Below are positions 21,642 to 29,039 of a stretch of DNA of 29,041 bases, piece after piece. Source of the stretch: an uncultured Faecalibacterium sp. (GTDB lineage: Bacteria > Bacillota > Clostridia > Oscillospirales > Ruminococcaceae); the NCBI GenBank assembly GCA_934553285.1, contig CAKTFD010000015.1:1-29041 (forward strand), written 5' to 3'. The notes under the pieces were generated by a model that worked only from the letters and a program-made list of their open reading frames with translations, made no database searches and was not told the DNA's origin. How positions within the stretch are numbered: the first letter of the stretch is position 1; each line of letters begins with the position of its first letter. The position numbers and the translations under genes are program-made.

Positions 21642-23189
21642 ATGAAGAACGCAAAAATTTCCCGCCGCAGCTTCCTGAAAGCTGGTGCCGTTGCATCGGC
21701 AGTGGGTATGCTGTCGGCTGCACCTGTGGCTGCCCATGCAGCTGAGGCCGATGCTTCTGCCGCTGCAGAGGAAGAAAACGGCCTGCTGGATGTGTTCAAA
21801 AAGCCTAAGTACATCTTCCTGTTCATCGGCGATGGCATGGGCACCGCCCAGATCCAGTCCGCACGTTTTTACAAGGGTACGGTGGATAACAACGGCGCTG
21901 TGACCGAGGCAGACCTGAGCTTTACCAGCTTCCCTCAGGTCGGCAGTGTGACCACCTACGACAGCACCTCTTTCTGCCCGGATTCCGCTTCCACCGCCAC
22001 CTCCATCGCCACCGGCCACAAGACCGAGAGCGGTGTCATCAATATGTGCCCCTGGACCCGCGATGTGCCCTACGAGACCATTGCCGAAAAGCTGCACGCC
22101 CAGAAGGGCTATAAGGTGGGTGTGGTTTCTACCGTTAACATCGACCACGCAACCCCCGCTGCTTTCTATGCCCACCAGAAGACCCGTAAAAACTACTACC
22201 AGATCGGTGTGGAGCTGGCAAACTCCGGCTTTGAGTATTTTGCCGGCGGCGAGTTCCAGAAGGTGAACGGCGATGGCACCGGCCCCGATAACCATACCGT
22301 GGCTGCCAACGCTGGTTACAATGTGGTCACCACCCAGGCCGGTGCAGCCGCACTGACTGCCGGTGCAGGTAAGACCCTGATCATCGCCGAGAATCTGGGC
22401 GATGGCAAGGCCATGAACTACGCCATGGATGCCGCCAACGGCGAGTGGCAGCTGACCGACTACGTGAAGAAGGGCATTGAGCTGCTGGACAATAAGAAGG
22501 GCTTCTTTATGATGACCGAGTCCGGCAAGATCGACTGGGCATGCCACGCCAACGATGCTGCTGCCTCCATCCACGATGTGCTGGAGATGAGCAACGCTGT
22601 GCAGGCTGCGGTGGATTTCTACAACGCCCACCCCAACGAAACGCTGATCCTGGTCACCGCTGACCACGAGACCGGCGGCATGGCCATCGGCTACAAGACC
22701 ACCAACTACGACACCTTCCTGACCAACCTGGCCCACCAGAAGATGTCCTACGCAAAGTTCGATTCCACCTATGTGGAGGGCTATATCGCCAACAAGACCC
22801 CCTTCGAGACTGCCATGCAGGATGTGAAGAACGTCTTTGGTCTGACCCTGCCCACCGACCCCGCTGCCGCCAGCGCAGGCAAGCTGCTGCTGACCGACTA
22901 CGAGGTGGAGAACCTGCGCAAGGCCTACGAGCGCACCCTGCAGGTCGGCTCTTCCAGCCAGGGCAAGATGAGCCAGCAGGATTACGAGCTGTACGGCACC
23001 TACATTCCCTTCAGCATGGCCATCTGCCACACCATCAACCACAAGTCCGGCATGGACCACACCACCTATGCCCACACCGGTGCCATGGTCAATGTGTACG
23101 CAATGGGTGTCGGCGCGGAGAACTTTGGCGGTGTGTACGACAACACCGAGATCTACCACAAGCTGGCTGACCTGACCAAGGTGCAGTAA
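21642..23189 (+). CDS. phoA: Alkaline phosphatase, Tat-exported PhoA type
   Basis: 515 residues. Hydrolyses phosphate monoesters outside the cell. The N-terminus is a twin-arginine signal, SRRSFLKAGAVASAVGMLSA, with a likely cleavage after AHA near residue 33. The metal and nucleophile motifs are FIGDGMG (Asp64), CPDSASTATSIATGHKT with nucleophile Ser115, and TADHETGG with metal-binding His. The Tat route fits a protein folded with metals in the cytoplasm. GAGAGGA precedes the ATG. Codon use is strongly biased to preferred codons, suggesting high expression. Pho-box-like repeats upstream point to induction by phosphate starvation, and a terminator follows. The family call is firm; regulation is inferred. 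Confidence 0.92.
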   Translation: MKNAKISRRSFLKAGAVASAVGMLSAAPVAAHAAEADASAAAEEENGLLDVFKKPKYIFLFIGDGMGTAQIQSARFYKGTVDNNGAVTEADLSFTSFPQVGSVTTYDSTSFCPDSASTATSIATGHKTESGVINMCPWTRDVPYETIAEKLHAQKGYKVGVVSTVNIDHATPAAFYAHQKTRKNYYQIGVELANSGFEYFAGGEFQKVNGDGTGPDNHTVAANAGYNVVTTQAGAAALTAGAGKTLIIAENLGDGKAMNYAMDAANGEWQLTDYVKKGIELLDNKKGFFMMTESGKIDWACHANDAAASIHDVLEMSNAVQAAVDFYNAHPNETLILVTADHETGGMAIGYKTTNYDTFLTNLAHQKMSYAKFDSTYVEGYIANKTPFETAMQDVKNVFGLTLPTDPAAASAGKLLLTDYEVENLRKAYERTLQVGSSSQGKMSQQDYELYGTYIPFSMAICHTINHKSGMDHTTYAHTGAMVNVYAMGVGAENFGGVYDNTEIYHKLADLTKVQ

Positions 23190-23246
23190 CCTTGATAAAA
23201 CGGTTCTTCCACTCCACTTTTCCACACCAAAAGCCGTAAAATGTGC

Positions 23247-23300
23247 AAAACCCTCCCTGCCGGTACCCGCAAAGACTGCGGCCCGGCAGAGAGGGTTTTT
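23247..23300. terminator. Bidirectional terminator between phoA and mscL
   Basis: Stem AAAACCCTC-C-CTGCCGG (23247-23263) with CCGGCAG-A-GAGGGTTTT (from 23283), one internal mismatch, followed by T on both strands because of the flanking A-run and T-run. Confidence 0.88.
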
Positions 23301-23317
23301 GCGATACAAATAAATAT

Positions 23318-23767
23318 TTACTGGTCGATCTCCGGGAAGCCCTCCAGCTTGGAGGTGCAGTGCGGGCAGCGCACGGCCTTGATGGAGATCTCGCTCTGGC
23401 AGTAAGGGCACACCTTGGTGGTGGGCGCTGCGGGAGCTTCCGGTGCAGCGGGCTTTTTGTGCAGGGCGTTGACGAACTTGATCACGCTGAACAGCACAAA
23501 GGCCACGATGAGGAAATTGATGATGGAGTTGACGAACTCGCCGATCTTGATGCTGGAACCGCCCAGACCGATGACCACATCGGAAAAATCTGCCTGGAAA
23601 AACAGGCCGATGAGCGGGTTGATGATGTCCTCTACCAGTGCGGTGACGATGGCGGTGAATGCGCCGCCGATGACAACGCCTACCGCCATATCCAGCACAT
23701 TGCCGCGCATGGCAAAGGCCTTGAACTCTTCAAAGAATTTTTTGATGCCGCTTTTTTTCTCGTCCAT
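23318..23767 (-). CDS. mscL: Large-conductance mechanosensitive channel with C-terminal zinc ribbon
   Basis: 149 residues. Opens under membrane tension to release solutes during osmotic downshock. The MscL core is complete: FEEFKAFAMRGNVLDMAVGV with the pore-lining first helix, GGAFTAIVTALVEDIINPLI, then the second helix FVNSIINFLIVAFVLFSVIK. After a proline/alanine linker (KKPAAPEAPAAPTT) the protein adds CPYC and CPHC, a four-cysteine ribbon not needed for channel function. The ATG at 23767 has AAAGGAG upstream; an earlier in-frame ATG lacks a ribosome site. The ribbon may bind zinc or a partner in the cytoplasm. Confidence 0.93.
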   Translation of the reverse strand: MDEKKSGIKKFFEEFKAFAMRGNVLDMAVGVVIGGAFTAIVTALVEDIINPLIGLFFQADFSDVVIGLGGSSIKIGEFVNSIINFLIVAFVLFSVIKFVNALHKKPAAPEAPAAPTTKVCPYCQSEISIKAVRCPHCTSKLEGFPEIDQ

Positions 23768-23872
23768 AGATATCGGCTCTCCTTTTTGTTGTTTATACCG
23801 CAAGGGGAAATCGTTCTTTTTTTTATGATACCGGAACGCAGGCGGAAATGCAAGAGAAAGCAGCCATCTTCT

Positions 23873-23914
23873 GGCAAAACAAACCGGCTCCCACAGCAGC
23901 TGTGCGGGAGCCGG
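23873..23914 (-). terminator. Terminator of the secreted-protein gene
   Basis: Perfect 9-base-pair stem, CCGGCTCCC (23884-23892) with GGGAGCCGG (23906-23914). The loop itself contains ACAGC/GCTGT pairs. On the minus strand it is followed by TTTGTTTTG. Confidence 0.8.
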
Positions 23915-23948
23915 GCGTTTTATCGCTTTTCTGTGCGGAAAGGGGAGA

Positions 23949-24974
23949 TCATGCGGCAGGCTGCTCTGCGGCGGGCTGGGGGTCAGCGGTCACCGTGATG
24001 GTGCGGCTGATGCTGCTGCAGGCGTAGTTGCCCTCTGCTTTTGCGGTCTGGGTATAGGTGCCAGGCTCGGTGGGGGTACCGCTTATCCTGGTGGAGAACC
24101 ACAAAAAGCTCTTTTTCTTGTAGGTATAGCTGACCTTGCCGTTTTCCACCATCTGTCCGTCCGAAATGACCTTTGCGGTCAGATCTGCGTTCTGCAGCTC
24201 GGACACGGTCATGCTGCCCGGGGCATCGGCTGCCCAGCACAGGCTCACATTTTCCGTCTTGGGCTTGATCTTGAACATGGCAAAACCGGCGGCGTTGATA
24301 TCGCTGCTTTCCAGTGCGATGGCACCGGCCACATACTTGCCGGAATCCTTAGGCTGCTCGTCCAGATAGATGCGGCTCAGTGCGCCATCGGGCAGGTACC
24401 GGCGGATCAGGTTCAGCGCCAGCTTCATGCCGTTGGAAACGTTCTTCACGGTGGTCAGGTAACTGGCAGGCACAAAGAAGCTGACGGTATCCATCACCGA
24501 CACCACCTCGTCCGCCACCCGCAGCAGCACGCCGACATCATTGCCGTCGATCAGCTGCTTGAGGTAGCTGTATACGTTAAATTCCTCGGCCTGATCCGGC
24601 GTCTGCGACATCTTTTTGGGCAGGGGGATCAGCTTGAGCAGGGTGCGCAGCTTGTCGGAGATCATCAGGGTCACATAACCGTAGGATTCTCCGCTGGTAC
24701 CCAGCACCACAGCAATGTATTGGGTGTTCTCAGGGTGGGTCTGCACCTCGATCTTGTAATCAGAACCATAGACCAGATCGCCGGTGGCTTTGATGCGGAT
24801 GCTGACGAGATCATTCTCGTCCTCCGCAGCGGCCGGCGCTGCGGCATCGGGCAGCTCCTCACAGGCGGCGGGGGCGCTTTCCGGCTGCTGGGCTGCCGCC
24901 GAGGCGGGCATTGCCAGCACCCCAAGCATCATACTGACGGCGAGCAGGAGCGAGATCCATCGTTTGGCCTTCAT
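23949..24974 (-). CDS. Secreted protein of unknown function with C-terminal Ig-like region
   Basis: 341 residues. The first 27 form a Sec signal peptide (KAKRWISLLLAVSMMLGVLA, cleavage after ASA). There follows an Ala/Pro/Glu-rich stretch, a middle domain with several helices (residues about 100-200), and a C-terminal beta-rich region (VSYTYKKKSFLWFSTRISGT, then GTYTQTAKAEGNYACSSIS) that looks like an immunoglobulin-type fold. There is no LPXTG or other surface anchor, so it is probably released or loosely attached. The ATG at 24974 has AAAGGAGG eight bases upstream; a GTG one codon earlier is possible. I do not recognise the family. It forms a single-gene unit with its own terminator. Confidence 0.75.
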   Translation of the reverse strand: MKAKRWISLLLAVSMMLGVLAMPASAAAQQPESAPAACEELPDAAAPAAAEDENDLVSIRIKATGDLVYGSDYKIEVQTHPENTQYIAVVLGTSGESYGYVTLMISDKLRTLLKLIPLPKKMSQTPDQAEEFNVYSYLKQLIDGNDVGVLLRVADEVVSVMDTVSFFVPASYLTTVKNVSNGMKLALNLIRRYLPDGALSRIYLDEQPKDSGKYVAGAIALESSDINAAGFAMFKIKPKTENVSLCWAADAPGSMTVSELQNADLTAKVISDGQMVENGKVSYTYKKKSFLWFSTRISGTPTEPGTYTQTAKAEGNYACSSISRTITVTADPQPAAEQPAA

Positions 24975-25080
24975 CACGAAAACCTCCTTTTATCTTGGGT
25001 ATCATACCAACATTTTACCGCAAAATATGCATAGGGTCAATAACGGGATTCAAGCGCGCATGGAAATCGATTTTCCGACT

Positions 25081-25210
25081 AAAGGCTTCCCCCGGCCGGG
25101 GGAAGCTGTCACCGCAGGTGACTGATGAGGGCGCAGGACAGCAGCAGGTTACCCTAAATACCCCTCATCCGGCGCTGCGCGCCACCTTCCCCCCAAGGGG
25201 TGAAGGCTTT
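25081..25210. repeat. Composite palindromic intergenic repeat (MITE-like)
   Basis: Two arms in inverse orientation. The left arm has a 22-base perfect palindrome with GCTTCCCCC arms (25085-25106), then GTCACC-GCA-GGTGAC (25108-25122), then TGATGAGGG. The right arm starts CCCCTCATCC (25161-25170), continues with GGCGC-TGC-GCGCC (25171-25183) and ends with a CCTTCCCCC hairpin closed by GAAGG (25185-25206). Thus the arms mirror each other in layout (TTCCCC hairpin, variable hairpin, ATGAGGGG) with about 30 bases between. Elements of this style are widespread in Faecalibacterium-like genomes. No transposase is present. Confidence 0.75.
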
Positions 25211-25257
25211 TGCTCCGGGGCAGGCTACAAAAGTTGATTTCCGTGTCAAGCGCGGCT

Positions 25258-25485
25258 TTATTCTCCGATATAGGTAAAGCGGGGCTGGGTGATGCCGTCC
25301 CGGGTCACGGTTTCCAGCCACATGGCGGCGGGGCGCACCCACAGCCCGCAGTCGCCGTACAGGGCGCGGTACACTACCAGCTCCTCCTCGGTCTCGCTGT
25401 GTCGTGCCACACCCAGCACCTGATATTCGTTGCCTTTAAAGTGGCGGTAGCGCCCGGGGCGCACTGGATAATGCAGATCGTTCAT
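25258..25485 (-). CDS. DUF1653 domain protein
   Basis: 75 residues, all one domain: RPGRYRHFKGNEYQVLGVAR, then HSETEEELVVYRALYGD and LWVRPAAMWLETVTRDG. This matches the short DUF1653 family, whose biochemical function is unknown. The ATG is preceded by AAAGGAG. Just upstream, between the kinase stop and this gene, lies the inverse AACACGACC motif (25505-25513). It follows the two-component operon by 36 bases and may be cotranscribed with it. Confidence 0.88.
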   Translation of the reverse strand: MNDLHYPVRPGRYRHFKGNEYQVLGVARHSETEEELVVYRALYGDCGLWVRPAAMWLETVTRDGITQPRFTYIGE

Positions 25486-25504
25486 AAAAAAACTCCTTTA
25501 TCAT

Positions 25505-25513
25505 GGTCGTGTT
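25505..25513 (-). promoter_or_regulatory. AACACGACC motif between kinase and DUF1653 genes
   Basis: Read on the plus strand it is GGTCGTGTT, and with flanks ATGGTCGTGTT is an 11-base match to the fab leader (10423-10433). On the minus strand it lies 20 bases before the DUF1653 start codon. Function unknown. Confidence 0.35.
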
Positions 25514-25521
25514 GCAGCGGA

Positions 25522-26811
25522 TCACAGCATCACCCGCAGGGTAAAGCATCCGTCCTTTGCGGCAAAGCTGGTCAGGCCGCCGTAACGCTCCGAGATGGCG
25601 CAGATGCTGCGCACTCCCAGCCCGTGCCCGGGCTGGTCGGTGACCGGCAGGCCGTCCCGGAACTGCACATCCGGCAGGCAGCTGTTGGTGATCTGTAAAA
25701 ACAGCTTGTGGTTCTTTTCGTAGCCGGAAGCCTCGATGGCGGCGGGCTGCCCGGCTTCGCGGCAGCGCACAGCGGCGTGGAGGGCGTTTTCCAGCGCGTT
25801 GGAAAGCAGCACGCAAAGATCGCTCTCGGAGATGTGCAGCTGCCGGGGAATACCCGCCTGTACCGTCCACTGTACTCCGGCCCGGGCAGCGCGGTTGGCA
25901 AAGGCGGAGAAGATGAGGTTTGCCGCCTCGTTTTCGCAGTAGTCGGTCACTTTGCCGGCCTCGATCTCGCTGCATACGCTGCGGATATACCCCAGCGCCT
26001 GCCCGGTGCGGCCGTTCTCGATGCAGCCGGCCAGAAACTGCATGTGGTGGCGCAGATCGTGCCGGTAGGTGCTGGCACGCTGCTGGGAGATGCGCAGGGC
26101 CTCGATCTCGCGCATGGCCTGGGTGACCTGCAGGTTCAGGCTGGCCTGCAGCTGTTCCATCTGGACGCGCTGCCGCTCCACGCGGGAGGCCCGCAGGATA
26201 AAGCCGAGAAAGGCCGCGCAGCAGACAAAGAACATGAACTCCACGGCTGCAGGGTTGCCGCCGGCCAGAAGGCCGGTGTAGACGTTGGTGATGTAATCGA
26301 ACAGATAGCCCACCAGCGGAAGGATGCCAAACGGGCACTGCACCGCTGCCGGGTAACCGGCCAGCTGCCGCATGGACGGCGCAACGTACCGGATGAGCAA
26401 CAGCAGCAGCGGCAGGGTGAACAGCAGCTCGGTCACCGGCTGCACCAGCCTCTGCCCCGGGAAAAACAGGGCGATGGCCAGCGCCGCCCAACGACGCAGC
26501 TGGCAGCACAGGTAGGCGGTAAGTACGGCGATCAGCGGCCAGAGCTTCTGCCTGCTGAACACCACCAGTACGCCATACAGCGGCAGGTGGGTGATAAGAG
26601 GATAAAAATACTGCGCGGCCGTGGGGCTGGCCCCAAAGTAGAATGCGGCCTGCAGTGCCAGCAGCGCAGCGGCACACCCGGCCATGGCCCAGCGCTTTGT
26701 GCGGGTCCAGCAGATGGGGCAGAACGCGGCGCTGAGCAGGATGCCAAAGATGCCCACGGCAGCGCCATCCAGCACGGCCAGCAGCCCGGCGGGGGTGCAC
26801 AGGGCGGTCAT
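25522..26811 (-). CDS. AgrC-like sensor histidine kinase (GHKL family)
   Basis: 429 residues. The N-terminal half has about six hydrophobic segments (for example AVGIFGILLSAAFCPICW, AAALLALQAAFYF, LLFTLPLLLLLIRY), typical of peptide-sensing kinases. After a coiled region, the phosphoacceptor block STYRHDLRHHMQFLAGCIEN carries the His in an RHDxRHH context. The ATPase domain has the N-box LLSNALENALHAA and the G-box GHGLGVRSI. It overlaps the upstream response regulator by 4 bases. No AgrB or AgrD-like peptide gene is visible nearby, so the ligand is unknown and may be made elsewhere. Confidence 0.87.
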   Translation of the reverse strand: MTALCTPAGLLAVLDGAAVGIFGILLSAAFCPICWTRTKRWAMAGCAAALLALQAAFYFGASPTAAQYFYPLITHLPLYGVLVVFSRQKLWPLIAVLTAYLCCQLRRWAALAIALFFPGQRLVQPVTELLFTLPLLLLLIRYVAPSMRQLAGYPAAVQCPFGILPLVGYLFDYITNVYTGLLAGGNPAAVEFMFFVCCAAFLGFILRASRVERQRVQMEQLQASLNLQVTQAMREIEALRISQQRASTYRHDLRHHMQFLAGCIENGRTGQALGYIRSVCSEIEAGKVTDYCENEAANLIFSAFANRAARAGVQWTVQAGIPRQLHISESDLCVLLSNALENALHAAVRCREAGQPAAIEASGYEKNHKLFLQITNSCLPDVQFRDGLPVTDQPGHGLGVRSICAISERYGGLTSFAAKDGCFTLRVML

Positions 26812-27542
26812 AGCACGACCTTCTTTCCCGCAAAGGCGTAGTCCAGATACTGGTCCCGCACGGCGGTAAAGCGCCCGTGGGGCAGCGGTATTTCCGCAAG
26901 GCTCTCCATGGTGATGCTTTTGGCCGTGAGGTTGTGGATATGCTCCATGTTTACAAGGTAGGAGCGGTGCGGGCGCAGAAAGGCCGGATGGTCGGCCAAC
27001 TGCCGGGCCAGCTCATCCATGCTGCCGCTGCTCTCGGTCACGGTGCCGTCCAGCAGGTGGAACACCAGCGTGCGCCCCTGCACCTCGCAATACTCCAGGT
27101 CATCCAGGGCGATGCGGGTCACGCCGCTTTTGCAGCGCAGGATCAGGCTGTGCCGGGTCTGCTTGCGGCACTGGGCCAGCACGGCATCGGTCAGGCGGAA
27201 AAAGCTCTCCTTCCAGATGGGTTTGAGCTGGTAGTAGTAGGCACCCACCACATAGGACTGCACCGCAAAATCGGACGAGGAGGTAATAAAGATGATCTGC
27301 ACCGCTGTATCGTACCGGCGGATCTCCTGCGCAGTGCTGATGCCATTGATGCCGGGCATCAGCACATCCAGAAACAGCACATCGTAGCGCGCGCCGGCTT
27401 CGATATCCGACAGCAGGTCCATGGGGTTTGTATAGGGGAACAGCTCCAGCTGTACACCGCGCAGGGCGCGGTATTGCTCCAGAAGATCCTGGATCTGATG
27501 CAGTAAGGCGGCATCGTCATCGCAGAAAGCGATCCGTGTCAT
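26808..27542 (-). CDS. AgrA/LytTR response regulator
   Basis: 244 residues. Receiver domain with the acidic pocket CDDD (residues 7-10) and phosphoacceptor Asp59 in LFLDVLMPG. The C-terminal LytTR DNA-binding domain has DDLEYCEVQGRTLVFHLLDG and the typical FLRPHRSYLVNMEHIHNLT. The ATG at 27542 is preferred: GAAAGGA precedes it, and the receiver begins right after it; an in-frame ATG fifteen codons earlier is an unneeded extension. It is the first gene of a two-gene unit with the kinase. LytTR proteins bind pairs of direct repeats; no clear target could be picked out in this window. Confidence 0.9.
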   Translation of the reverse strand: MTRIAFCDDDAALLHQIQDLLEQYRALRGVQLELFPYTNPMDLLSDIEAGARYDVLFLDVLMPGINGISTAQEIRRYDTAVQIIFITSSSDFAVQSYVVGAYYYQLKPIWKESFFRLTDAVLAQCRKQTRHSLILRCKSGVTRIALDDLEYCEVQGRTLVFHLLDGTVTESSGSMDELARQLADHPAFLRPHRSYLVNMEHIHNLTAKSITMESLAEIPLPHGRFTAVRDQYLDYAFAGKKVVL

Positions 27543-27682
27543 AGCAAAAATCCTTTCGGGGTCAATACTTCTCCTTAACGATACCATATCTGCGGCGTTT
27601 CGTCATGTCTTTTTAGTAAATTTTCCTGCTGTATGCAAGATTTTCACGGCTTCGGCGGGTGGGGTGCCCTATACAGGAAAAT

Positions 27683-27718
27683 GGTGCACCGGAGCGCCCG
27701 CAGACGCTCCGGTGCACC
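27683..27718 (-). terminator. Hairpin terminator of mazF
   Basis: Perfect 14-base-pair stem of GGTGCACCGGAGCG with its complement and an 8-base loop. It begins 12 bases after the mazF stop. On the minus strand only a weak T-run (ATTTTCC) follows. The plus-strand side has AAAAG, so activity in that direction is doubtful. Confidence 0.75.
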
Positions 27719-27730
27719 AAAAGAATAAAC

Positions 27731-28081
27731 TCAGTAAGAACTCAGCCCAAGGCTCACATCCAGCGCCTGGTCCACCCGTTTCTGGTCGGCAGCGGTGATC
27801 TGCCCGGCGCGCTCGCGCAGGCGGTGCTTATCCAGGGTGCGGATCTGCTCCAGCAGCACAACGCTGTCCTTGGCAAGGCCGGTGTCTGCCGCCCGGATAT
27901 TGATGTGGGTGGGCAGGCGGGCTTTGTCCAGCCGGGATGTAATGGCTGCTGCGATCACCGTAGGGCTGTGCCGGTTGCCGATCTCGTTCTGCACGATCAG
28001 CACCGGGCGCACGCCGCCCTGCTCCGAGCCGACCACCGGCGAAAGATCGGCGTAAAAAACTTCTCCTCTGTGTACCTCCAT
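27731..28081 (-). CDS. mazF: MazF/NdoA-type mRNA interferase (no MazE beside it)
   Basis: 116 residues. Sequence-specific RNA endonuclease toxin. Core motifs: MEVHRGEVFYADLSPVVGSE, GGVRPVLIVQNEIGN, PTVIAAAITS and VLLEQIRTLDKHRL. The ATG at 28081 is chosen for GGAGGGA six bases upstream; the frame is open to 28162 but that extension is low-complexity and lacks a ribosome site. In Bacillus the antitoxin gene lies immediately upstream in the acpS-alr-ndoAI-ndoA cluster. Here the 140 bases between acpS and mazF contain no MazE-like frame. It may therefore be neutralised by an unlinked antitoxin. Confidence 0.9.
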   Translation of the reverse strand: MEVHRGEVFYADLSPVVGSEQGGVRPVLIVQNEIGNRHSPTVIAAAITSRLDKARLPTHINIRAADTGLAKDSVVLLEQIRTLDKHRLRERAGQITAADQKRVDQALDVSLGLSSY

Positions 28082-28221
28082 GGAATCTCCCTCCTGTTTG
28101 TCCGGAGGATGTGCCCCGCTATGTGATGCGTCCGGCGCATCCTGTCTGCTTTCAGTATGCACAGGCGGTGCGCTGCTTATGCAGTGCGGGGGCGATATTC
28201 CATTATATGCACAGGGTGCGG

Positions 28222-28629
28222 TCAGCTTTCCAGTTCCAGGATGCAGAAAGCCAGTGCCATGCCGCCCTCGTGGCTCAGCGAGAGCCGGGCGCGCAGATGG
28301 TGCTGCGCCACCCAGGCGGCAGTCTGCCCGCTGAACTGATAGGCAGGGGCACCGTTTTCCAGCCGGATGGCCTCGATCTCCCGCATGGAAAACGGCTCCC
28401 GCAGGCCGGTGCCCGCCGCCTTGAGAAAGGCTTCCTTGGCGGCAAAATCGGCGGCGGCGCTGCCAAGGCGGTGGGCGCTCAGCGGCGCAAAGGGCGCGCT
28501 GCCAAAGCCCAGGGCAGCCTGCTCAGCCGGGCCGTATACCCGGCGCACAAAGGCTGCTGCGTGGGCACCGGAAAGGCTTTTTTCCAGGTGGGAAAGGCTG
28601 CACAGGTCGCAGCCGATGCCGTAAAGCAT
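28222..28629 (-). CDS. acpS: Holo-[acyl-carrier-protein] synthase
   Basis: 135 residues. Transfers 4'-phosphopantetheine from CoA to Ser35 of the acyl carrier protein encoded at 10500-10727. Motifs: YGIGCDLCSLSHLEKSL, with the Asp that binds Mg, and FAAKEAFLKAAGTGL with the conserved KEA. The conserved arginine-rich helix (AAFVRRVYGPAEQAAL) follows the first motif. AAAGGAG lies before the ATG. It shares its strand and probably its transcript with mazF, an arrangement reduced from the Bacillus acpS-alr-mazEF cluster. Confidence 0.93.
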   Translation of the reverse strand: MLYGIGCDLCSLSHLEKSLSGAHAAAFVRRVYGPAEQAALGFGSAPFAPLSAHRLGSAAADFAAKEAFLKAAGTGLREPFSMREIEAIRLENGAPAYQFSGQTAAWVAQHHLRARLSLSHEGGMALAFCILELES

Positions 28630-28732
28630 ACAAAGGCTCCTTTCGCGGGCAGAATGCCGCCCGCCTGTGGTTCATGTTGCCGGAACAATGCTGGAAATTT
28701 TGTACAGGATGTGCAAATCCAGCGTATTTATC

Positions 28733-28761
28733 TTGAAGTTTCGGCGCAATTCGTGTACAAT
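28733..28761 (+). promoter_or_regulatory. Promoter of ireB
   Basis: -35 TTGAAG (28733-28738), 17-base spacer, -10 TACAAT (28756-28761), about 25 bases before the ribosome site. The divergent acpS start is about 130 bases away. Confidence 0.8.
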
Positions 28762-28793
28762 GGAGCTAGTTTCATCCAAAGGGGGTGTATTGC

Positions 28794-29039
28794 GTGGGAG
28801 ACGCGACCGCGATTTTCTCGATCCACGATAAAAAGGACTATGAGATCCACGAGATCGTACAGCAGGTGTACGATGCATTGAAGGAAAAAGGCTATAACCC
28901 GGTCAACCAGCTGGTGGGCTACATTTTGTCCGAAGACCCTACCTACATCACGACCTATAAAAACGCCCGCGCCATGATCCGCAAGGTGGATCGTGACGAC
29001 CTGCTGCAGGCCATGCTGCGCAGCTACCTCAACGTGTAA
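28794..29039 (+). CDS. ireB: IreB family regulatory phosphoprotein (UPF0297)
   Basis: 81 residues from the GTG at 28794, which lies 8 bases after AAAGGGGG; the earlier in-frame GTG at 28785 overlaps the ribosome site. The protein is one compact helical domain: IHEIVQQVYDALKEKGYNPV, QLVGYILSEDPTYITTYKNA, RAMIRKVDRDDLLQAMLRSY. In enterococci IreB is a substrate of the IreK Ser/Thr kinase and affects cephalosporin tolerance. In most Firmicutes it heads an operon with ruvX and a DUF1292 gene, which would lie beyond the window edge. Confidence 0.93.
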   Translation: MGDATAIFSIHDKKDYEIHEIVQQVYDALKEKGYNPVNQLVGYILSEDPTYITTYKNARAMIRKVDRDDLLQAMLRSYLNV

